A stretch of DNA of 5,910 bases from Aquifex aeolicus (lineage in GTDB: Bacteria; Aquificota; Aquificia; Aquificales; Aquificaceae), in assembly GCA_011375045.1 (NCBI GenBank), contig DRNB01000244.1, forward strand, positions 1 through 5,910, in the 5' to 3' direction. Of the stretch, positions 1-4,722 are shown piece by piece. Made by a program: the position numbers and the translations under genes. Below the pieces are notes generated by a model. It saw only the letters and a list, made by a program, of their open reading frames with translations. It was not told where the DNA came from and searched no databases. Every line of letters begins with the position of its first letter. The first letter of the stretch is position 1.

Positions 1-415
1 CGCTTTTGAGGATTTTGTTTATGTGCACGTTGTGGAGGAAGGGATCGCTGTTCTTGAAGACGAACTTGTTACCCTTCTTCCTAAAGCAGACCTGGACGAG
101 GGGATCGAAGTAGCAGTTTTTGTTGTCCAGAACACACTCCTGCTTAGGCACAGGTTTACCCTTCTTGATGTTTTTGATCACCACGATGGCGTTCTTGAGA
201 CCAAGATCGGGGGCTATCTCATAGAGCTTCGCCGGCTTGCTGGTTCCGCAGTAGTCGGTGTTTTTGGTTATCTTCAGGACGGGATCCTTATACTTCTTGG
301 CTGCCTTGATCTTCCCTTTGATAACACCCCCGTTTGTAACCTCGATCTCCTGATAGGAGAAGGCAACGCTGCTCAGTGCCAGAGCAATTACACCAAGAGT
401 GCTCAGTTTTCTCAT
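1..415 (-). CDS. Secreted cupredoxin-like protein, 3' end missing
   Basis: 138 residues are visible before the left edge cuts it. The start ATG at 415 has AAGGGAGGTG (421-430) five bases upstream. A Sec signal peptide (about 1-20, MRKLSTLGVIALALSSVAFS) leads to a mature region of the plastocyanin-like/CpD-like family: GGVIKGKI (29-36), DYCGTSKP (Cys56), LGLKNAIVVIKNIKKGKPVP (71-90), ECVLDNKNCYFDPLV (Cys94, Cys101) and NSDPFLHNVHI (His128, His131). It keeps the paired histidines of LHNxH, which the paralogue at 2287-3009 has not, but shares the PLV change where relatives commonly have PHV. The expected second half (an HPW motif and regulatory-like domain) would lie past the edge. It sits 54 bases after the TlpA-like gene in the same direction, probably in the same transcript. 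A copper-binding electron carrier or metal donor is the likely role, by family only. Confidence 0.82.
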   Translation of the reverse strand, partial: MRKLSTLGVIALALSSVAFSYQEIEVTNGGVIKGKIKAAKKYKDPVLKITKNTDYCGTSKPAKLYEIAPDLGLKNAIVVIKNIKKGKPVPKQECVLDNKNCYFDPLVQVCFRKKGNKFVFKNSDPFLHNVHINKILKS

Positions 416-420
416 GACAA

Positions 421-430
421 CACCTCCCTT
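421..430 (-). promoter_or_regulatory. Ribosome binding site of the left-edge cupredoxin-like gene
   Basis: AAGGGAGGTG lies five bases before the ATG at 415. It is the only signal supported in the 54-base gap between the TlpA-like gene and this gene, the one junction in the window that is not an overlap. Confidence 0.75.
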
Positions 431-469
431 AGATTTATGCTAACAGAAGTTCCTGATGACAAATTCATT

Positions 470-946
470 TTACCCTCCTCCCATGATTAGTTTAACACTT
501 TCCTCGAGCTCCTCTTCGAGGATGTAGTGCTCTACAACCCTCCGCACTATTCCCTCCTTGTCTATGAAGACGATAACGGGAACGAAGTTTATCCCGTAGG
601 CTCTTATCAGACGCGGATCGTTGCCGGCGAACATGGGAAAGGGCAGATCGAAGGCTCTCTTGTAAGCCTTTATCAGCCTGCTGTCCCGCGCCATAACGTT
701 TATGGTGAGGATCCTCACCTTCTCCCCGTATCTGCTGTGAACCCTTTTGAGGAAGGCTATGATCTGGGTGCAGTAGTGGCAGGCGTTGTGGGTGAAGTAG
801 ATGATGGTGGGTCTGTCTATGAACTTTCCGAAGTCCACCCTTCTGTCCCTTTCATCGAGGAGAACAAAGGTGGGAGCCTTCTCCCCTACCTTCACGGAGG
901 AAAAAGCCACCGTCAGACACAGGAGGAGAAGCAGAAGCATCTTCAT
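470..946 (-). CDS. TlpA/ResA-like periplasmic thiol-disulfide oxidoreductase
   Basis: 158 residues. The signal peptide or membrane anchor MKMLLLLLLCLTVAFS places it in the periplasm. A thioredoxin fold of the AhpC/TSA-Redoxin type follows: VGEKAPTFVLLDERDR (20-35), TIIYFTHNACHYC (47-59) with the CHYC active site at Cys56-Cys59, and cis-proline Pro123 in INFVPVIVFIDKEG. Such proteins reduce or shuffle disulfides in cytochrome c or copper-site maturation; the partner here is inferred, not seen. The start is ATG 946, because it has GGAGGTGG just upstream and overlaps the preceding stop as ATGA. A longer in-frame opening back to 1195 is antisense-like readthrough of the neighbour's frame and has no family sequence. 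Beside a possible Sec/Cys redox protein, it could be that protein's reductase or partner. Confidence 0.9.
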   Translation of the reverse strand: MKMLLLLLLCLTVAFSSVKVGEKAPTFVLLDERDRRVDFGKFIDRPTIIYFTHNACHYCTQIIAFLKRVHSRYGEKVRILTINVMARDSRLIKAYKRAFDLPFPMFAGNDPRLIRAYGINFVPVIVFIDKEGIVRRVVEHYILEEELEESVKLIMGGG

Positions 947-1935
947 GATTCCACCTCCATATCCAGAAGCTCGTAGGTCAGGATGTTTCTGTAGTGGTGT
1001 CCGTATATGGCGGGGATTCCGTCCTCTTCCTCTATGTGGGTGTAGGCAAAGAGGCTCAGGATCTCCTGCTGGGGAGGTTCCAATTTGAAACCCCTGCCCC
1101 GGGAGAAGCGTATCCTGTTGGGGGGGATCCTGCCGAAGTAGAAATCCCTCAGATCCGGTCTCCTCTTCGCCTCCGCGAGATCGACGGGTATCCACTTCCT
1201 GCCGTTGAAGAATCTCACCCAGCTTATGGTCCTCAGGCAGTCAGCTTCGTAGCTGTCCTTTTCCTTTATCTCGGAGGGGTAGGGGAGAATAAGTCCCTCC
1301 TCCCAGGAAGCCGGTATCCCCTTGTACATGAGCATGCTCCTGAAGAGGGCGTGAAACTCGTCGCACCTCCCTATCCTCTGCTCGAAGGTCAGCACGCTCA
1401 CCCCCCTACCGCACACGCCATCTATGAACTTGGTTCGTTCTATCACCGCATCGTATATCCTCCGGGCAACTTTCTCGGGGTCCCTCTCACCCCCCACCAC
1501 TTTGTCGGTGAAGCGCTCTATGTCCCTGTTCCAGACCTCCCACTCCGAGGGCTTCAGACACAGCTTCGGATCCAGAGAAGGGTCCCGCACCGCTTCCTCC
1601 CTCTTCCTCTTTACCCTGAACTTCAGCAGGATCTCGGCTTCCCTTATCTCGGACACCTCTACAAAAACGCTCCTATTGCCCCACACGGGTTCCCGGGTGA
1701 TCCTGTAGGGAAGGGGGGAAACAACCTTCAGATCGCTGACCTCCTGAGCGTGATCCTCCGCGGGGACAGGTATCCAGAGCCTCACCCTCTTCATGGGCTT
1801 GAGGATCCTTGTGCTGTGGGTTACATCGAGGGTAACGGAGCGCACCTTCCTGTCGTCGACTCCCTTTGAAAGAGCCACCCCTCCCAGAAGCAGGAGGGGC
1901 GCGCTGAGAAAATCCCTTCTGCTCATAGCCTTCAC
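943..1935 (-). CDS. Tat-exported transglutaminase-like protein, probably lacking the catalytic histidine
   Basis: 330 residues from GTG at 1935, which overlaps the preceding stop as GTGA with GGAGGTG five bases upstream. An ATG at 1926 (MSRRDFLSAP) is an equally plausible start. SRRDFL followed by a short hydrophobic run (APLLLLGGVALS) is a twin-arginine signal, so it probably acts outside the membrane. Residues 30-115 form an N-terminal beta region (VRLWIPVPAED). The transglutaminase-like core includes GRCDEFHALFRSMLMYKGIP (190-208), with Cys191 as candidate nucleophile, and SWVRFFNGRKWIPVDLAEA (238-256), with Asp252 of the triad. Relatives usually read HCWAEFY at the second motif; here it is ISW, so Ile237 replaces the catalytic His. 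The tail FYFGRIPPNRIRFSRGRGF (265-283) is also typical of the bacterial family. Substrate unknown; probably a binding or scaffolding protein if His is truly absent. Confidence 0.85.
   Translation of the reverse strand: MKAMSRRDFLSAPLLLLGGVALSKGVDDRKVRSVTLDVTHSTRILKPMKRVRLWIPVPAEDHAQEVSDLKVVSPLPYRITREPVWGNRSVFVEVSEIREAEILLKFRVKRKREEAVRDPSLDPKLCLKPSEWEVWNRDIERFTDKVVGGERDPEKVARRIYDAVIERTKFIDGVCGRGVSVLTFEQRIGRCDEFHALFRSMLMYKGIPASWEEGLILPYPSEIKEKDSYEADCLRTISWVRFFNGRKWIPVDLAEAKRRPDLRDFYFGRIPPNRIRFSRGRGFKLEPPQQEILSLFAYTHIEEEDGIPAIYGHHYRNILTYELLDMEVES
951..958 (-). promoter_or_regulatory. Ribosome binding site deciding the TlpA-like start
   Basis: GGAGGTGG lies four bases before the ATG at 946, inside the end of the transglutaminase-like gene. 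It settles the start at 946 rather than far upstream. Confidence 0.75.
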
Positions 1936-2324
1936 CTGACCACCTCCCCGCTGATCCCGAGGATCACGATCCTCCTCTCCGGATCGTTGGTTCGAACCTC
2001 TACGGTTTTAAACATCCTTCCGAGACCTACCACGTCCACTCCTGTGTCCACCACCACCTCTATGGTTCCCTCACCGCCCGGAGGTATCTCCGCCAAACTG
2101 GCGGAGGCGCTGGTGCATATAGTTCAGGCTGGTGTGAGGCTCAGGATCCTGAGAACGCTTCCCCCCTCGTTCCTGAAGGAGAACTCGACCCTTACCTTTT
2201 CCCCCTTCTTTACCCTGCCTACCTCCGCTACCGTTCTGTCCAGAACGATCTTTGGGGGTTCGGTGGACAGCGTCAGGCTAAGGGTGCTAACCACCAAGAG
2301 AAACAGTAAGCTCAACCACCTCAT
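1932..2324 (-). CDS. DUF1573-like secreted protein with in-frame TGA, candidate selenoprotein
   Basis: Read through one in-frame TGA, this gene gives 130 residues. A Sec signal peptide (about 1-20, MRWLSLLFLLVVSTLSLTLS) is followed by one Ig-like DUF1573 domain. Before the TGA: PKIVLDRTVAEVGRVKKGEK, then VEFSFRNEGGSVLRILSLTP. After it: IPPGGEGTIEVVVDT (80-94) and KTVEVRTND (106-114), ending in LGISGEVV. Both halves are normal family sequence in the same frame. The TGA is residue 67, where DUF1573 proteins have the first Cys of a CGC-type motif; here it reads A-U-T-I-C-T (Cys70). A hairpin starts 17 bases downstream. The stop (1932-1934) overlaps the next start as GTGA, the spacing expected of an intact gene in this operon. 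The start has GGAGGTGAAGGAAG upstream and overlaps the preceding gene by 38 bases. Alternatives are a nonsense mutation, a sequencing error, or a functional 66-residue product. DUF1573 assignment about 0.9, selenocysteine about 0.65. Confidence 0.78.
2088..2106 (-). promoter_or_regulatory. SECIS-like hairpin downstream of the in-frame TGA
   Basis: On the coding strand the sequence is CTCCGCC-AGTTT-GGCGGAG, a perfect 7-bp stem with a 5-base loop. The loop begins 25 bases after the TGA and has G in its second position. Known bacterial SECIS elements sit inside the coding region just after the UGA, with an apical loop roughly 16-37 bases away and a loop G read by SelB; this element fits. A bulged U like that of E. 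coli fdhF is not evident, and the outer stem is irregular (G-U and isolated pairs). It could be a chance hairpin encoding ASASLAE. Confidence 0.55.
2124..2126 (-). other. Candidate selenocysteine codon (in-frame TGA)
   Basis: This is the only in-frame stop between the ATG at 2324 and the TGA at 1934-1932. It stands between LSLTPA and TICTSAS, at the position of a conserved family cysteine, and one base change (TGC or TGT) would restore that Cys. Sec most often replaces a redox cysteine, so the position fits recoding better than random loss. Confidence 0.62.
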
Positions 2325-3009
2325 CTTCCTTCACCTCCACCTCCAGCTCTTTTACACCAAAGGCTTCCTGCCATACCTTGAGTTTGTATCTGCCGGCAGG
2401 CAGACCGCGGATCTCGAAGCGTCCTTCCCCGTCGGTTACGTCCGCAAAGGGGTGATCGAAGACGAAGATGTAGCCCCTTATCCAGGGATGGGCGTTGGAC
2501 CGGACGTAGATAAAGCCTGTCTTTTCCTGATACCTGTGGTATCGCCTTATGGGCTTTCTGATCTCCATATCCTTTCTGGGAAGGGCAAGGTTGTAGATGG
2601 TCGCTCCCGTTTCGAGGGGACGGGTCTTCCTCTCCTTTTTATAAGCGAGCCCCAGCTTGAGCTGTATCGTATGAAGTATGGGATCCTCGTTCCTTATGAT
2701 GTAGCTACCCCCCACAAAACCCACACTCACCAGAGGCGTTACCCTGCAGTTCTTGATGCTTATCCTCACGTCCCTGTTCTGGGGAAGTTTGCCCTTTGCG
2801 CCTTCTATCCAGACGACAGCGTTCTTAACGCCGCCGTTCGGGGACCGTTCGAGGAGCTTTACCTCGACGGTTTCACCGCAGACCAGAGCGTCCGTGGTAA
2901 CCTCGATCACCTTCTTCTGTGGAGGCCCACCTTTGTAGACAACCCTGCCCTTCACGGTTCCGGCGAGGAGTAAACCTGTTAAAGTTAAGAGCGTCAGGAT
3001 AACCTTCAT
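2287..3009 (-). CDS. Secreted cupredoxin-like protein with carboxypeptidase-regulatory-like domain
   Basis: 240 residues. A Sec signal peptide (about 1-17, MKVILTLLTLTGLLLAG) points to the periplasm. Residues 20-120 match the N-terminal part of a family often annotated as plastocyanin-like or methylamine-utilization-like: VKGRVVYKG, LVCGE (Cys44), GGVKNAVVWIEG, KNC (Cys88), TPLVSVGF and NEDPILHTIQ (His113). Residues 163-185 give the second half, GFIYVRSNAHPWIRGYIFV (His174). Residues 186-218 form the regulatory-like beta domain, HPFADVTDGEGRFEIRGLPA, then VWQE. From memory, family members usually carry PHV, LHNxH, CDxHPWM and VWHE, where this protein has PLV, LHTIQ, SNAHPWI and VWQE. Copper binding may therefore be lost or changed. 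It is a paralogue of the protein at 1-415. The start overlaps the nosY stop (ATGA) with AGGAGGT upstream. No enzymatic role is claimed. Confidence 0.85.
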   Translation of the reverse strand: MKVILTLLTLTGLLLAGTVKGRVVYKGGPPQKKVIEVTTDALVCGETVEVKLLERSPNGGVKNAVVWIEGAKGKLPQNRDVRISIKNCRVTPLVSVGFVGGSYIIRNEDPILHTIQLKLGLAYKKERKTRPLETGATIYNLALPRKDMEIRKPIRRYHRYQEKTGFIYVRSNAHPWIRGYIFVFDHPFADVTDGEGRFEIRGLPAGRYKLKVWQEAFGVKELEVEVKEDEVVELTVSLGG

Positions 3010-3833
3010 CCCTCAAACCTCCTTTTAAACAGCACGTATCCCCCGAGAACGGGTAGCACTATCCAGGCAAGCAACACAGCCCAGAGAACCGGAAGCTTCA
3101 GGTACTGGGGAAGCTCCACCGTTACGAAGCCCAGCATAGCCTTGAGCTCTCCAACCGACAGCAGATTTATGATTCTGAACACGTCGGTGGGGTTCGCCAG
3201 CAGGAGCACGGTAAAGAGCCCCCTCGAAAGCATACCCTTTGTGAGGATAAGCGTGCCCAGCAGGAACAGATCGTAGAGTATCACTATCAGAAGCCAGAGG
3301 AAAACCGCCGATATAACTATCCTCGCCCTTTCCCCAAAGAGGACCGAGAGCAGGAAGGAGAGGGCGAGCAGGGAAAGTCCAAGAAAAACCGTGGACATGA
3401 GGAAAACAACGAGCGAGGGCACCACCTCAGCACCGAACCTGACCGTCAGCAGTATAAAGGTGGGGATCAACCCCATAACCACGGTGGCGATCAGGACGAG
3501 GGAGTGGCCCAGGAACTTGCCCATCCACACATCCCAGGGGGATATTACCGACGCGAGGATTATCTCGAAGGTTCCCCTCTCCCTCTCCTCAGCTATGGCT
3601 CCCGCTCCGAGAAGCAGGGCGATGAGGGGTACGAAGTAGTTTATAAGACTCATCAGGCTCACCAGTATGGCTTCGAACTTCTGAAAACCCACCACCCCTG
3701 CGGGGGATCCTCCGAAGTAAGCGATGAGGAGGGTGAACAGGGCAAGGGAAAGGGAAGCTATCTGGATCCATCTGTTCCTGTACCTGTCGAGGCTCTCCTT
3801 CCAGACGACCGCCCTTACACCCTCACTCAGCAC
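3006..3833 (-). CDS. nosY: NosY-like ABC-2 type membrane permease
   Basis: Integral membrane subunit of the NosDFY system, 275 residues. About six hydrophobic segments are visible, near residues 24-43, 55-81, 109-132, 138-166, 172-198 and 248-269. The loop AEERERGTFE (81-90) followed by SPWDVWMGKFLG is the typical ABC-2/NosY signature after the second segment, and NPTDVFRI (214-221) matches a motif I associate with NosY. The start is GTG, chosen because GGAGGAGGTG ends seven bases upstream; it overlaps the end of nosF by 11 bases. The stop overlaps the next gene as ATGA. NosFY has been proposed to move a sulfur species or to drive metal-site assembly through NosD; which applies here cannot be read from the sequence. 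Confidence 0.9.
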   Translation of the reverse strand: MLSEGVRAVVWKESLDRYRNRWIQIASLSLALFTLLIAYFGGSPAGVVGFQKFEAILVSLMSLINYFVPLIALLLGAGAIAEERERGTFEIILASVISPWDVWMGKFLGHSLVLIATVVMGLIPTFILLTVRFGAEVVPSLVVFLMSTVFLGLSLLALSFLLSVLFGERARIVISAVFLWLLIVILYDLFLLGTLILTKGMLSRGLFTVLLLANPTDVFRIINLLSVGELKAMLGFVTVELPQYLKLPVLWAVLLAWIVLPVLGGYVLFKRRFEG

Positions 3834-4722
3834 TGAAGAACACCTCCTCCAGGGAAGGCTCCCTCACCTTCAGATCCAGAACCTTCCCCTCGAGATCCCC
3901 CAACCTCATAATAAACTCCACCTTCCGTTCGACGGGAACCTCCGCAACGATGAACTCCTCCCTCAGGTGAGCCTCCTCGGCTCCTATCTTCTTCAGAAAC
4001 CTCAGCGTTTCCTCTGTATCGCCCCTGACCTTAAGGAGGAAGCGTATGGGGAGGTTCAGGTTCATGTATAGCTCCTCGAGGCTTCCCTCAGCCCTTAGCC
4101 TTCCCCCCTTGAGGATAGCAACCCTGTCGACCCTGTCCTCTATCTCCGCGAGCACGTGGGTCGAGATAAGGACGGTAACCTTGCGCTCCCTCCTTATATC
4201 CTCCAGTATGCGGTAGAAGGTTCTCACCCCTTCGGGATCGAGACCGGAGGTCGGCTCATCGAGGATAAGGATCCTCGGCTCACCCAAGAGAGCCTGCATG
4301 AGGTTTATCCTCTGCCTCATTCCCTTGGAGTACTCCCCCACCTTTCTGTTAAGGTCCTCCTCTCCGAGGAGGTTCAGCTCCAGAACCCTCCTGATCTCAG
4401 GATCCCCGTAGCCCTTTATCCTTGCGAAGAACCTGAGGGTTTCCAGTCCCGTAAGGTTGTCGTAGAAGGAAACCCTTTCGGGCATGTAGCCCGCCCGCCT
4501 CCTGAAGGCTATCCACTCCTCCGGAGCGGGTTCCCTGTTATCTATGAGTATCCTTCCGGCGGAGGGTTTCTCCACACCGAGGATTATCCTTATCAGCGTC
4601 GTTTTACCTGCCCCGTTGGGTCCCACGAGACCGAGGAACTCCCCCTCCCCGATTCTGAGGGAAACGCCCCTCAGCGCCTTCAGGGCTCCGTAAGCCTTTT
4701 CCACGTTCACCAGCTCGAGCAT
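3823..4722 (-). CDS. nosF: NosF-like ABC transporter ATP-binding protein
   Basis: This is the cytoplasmic ATPase that powers the NosY membrane subunit. It has 299 residues, near the usual NosF length. Motifs seen in order: Walker A GPNGAGKTT at residues 34-42; GYMPE at 78-82 in the Q-loop position, with Glu for Gln as in many ABC-2 type ATPases; signature YSKGMRQR at 131-138; Walker B ILILDEPTSGLDP at 151-163; and the switch histidine in STH at 187-189. A C-terminal domain of about 90 residues follows, as in ABC-2 exporters. The ATG start overlaps the nosD stop by one base and is preceded by AGGTGA inside nosD. The ATPase call is certain. The NosF name rests on its place between NosD and a NosY-type permease. 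Confidence 0.92.
   Translation of the reverse strand: MLELVNVEKAYGALKALRGVSLRIGEGEFLGLVGPNGAGKTTLIRIILGVEKPSAGRILIDNREPAPEEWIAFRRRAGYMPERVSFYDNLTGLETLRFFARIKGYGDPEIRRVLELNLLGEEDLNRKVGEYSKGMRQRINLMQALLGEPRILILDEPTSGLDPEGVRTFYRILEDIRRERKVTVLISTHVLAEIEDRVDRVAILKGGRLRAEGSLEELYMNLNLPIRFLLKVRGDTEETLRFLKKIGAEEAHLREEFIVAEVPVERKVEFIMRLGDLEGKVLDLKVREPSLEEVFFSAE
3841..3850 (-). promoter_or_regulatory. Ribosome binding site deciding the GTG start of nosY
   Basis: GGAGGAGGTG lies seven bases before the GTG at 3833, within the last codons of nosF. It supports the rare GTG start and the 11-base overlap of the two genes. Confidence 0.75.

Noticed and set aside
434..462. Possible promoter TTGTCA-17-CATAAA before the left-edge gene
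   Set aside because: The -10 match is weak and the implied transcript start would fall inside the ribosome site (421-430), leaving no usable leader. The gene is probably co-transcribed with the TlpA-like gene.
416..469. Terminator in the 54-base gap after the TlpA-like gene
   Set aside because: No stem with a following T-run is visible.
470..1195. Longer version of the TlpA-like protein starting at 1195
   Set aside because: The first 83 residues are low-quality sequence overlapping the transglutaminase-like gene in another frame. The signal peptide and ribosome site are at 946.
994..1869. Long plus-strand open frame of 291 residues
   Set aside because: It is antisense to the transglutaminase-like gene, rich in Pro/Gly/Leu with no recognisable domain or ribosome site. 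Other plus-strand frames (23-490, 1987-2973, 4156-4728, 5154-5612) are likewise shadows of minus-strand genes.
2124..2126. Frameshift as cause of the early stop in the DUF1573-like gene
   Set aside because: Family sequence on both sides is in one frame, so no insertion or deletion is needed. A point nonsense mutation or base error remains possible and is stated as the alternative.
2124..2324. A complete 66-residue secreted protein ending at the TGA
   Set aside because: It would stop in mid DUF1573 domain, and the missing half follows in the same frame; a single readthrough gene explains the sequence better.
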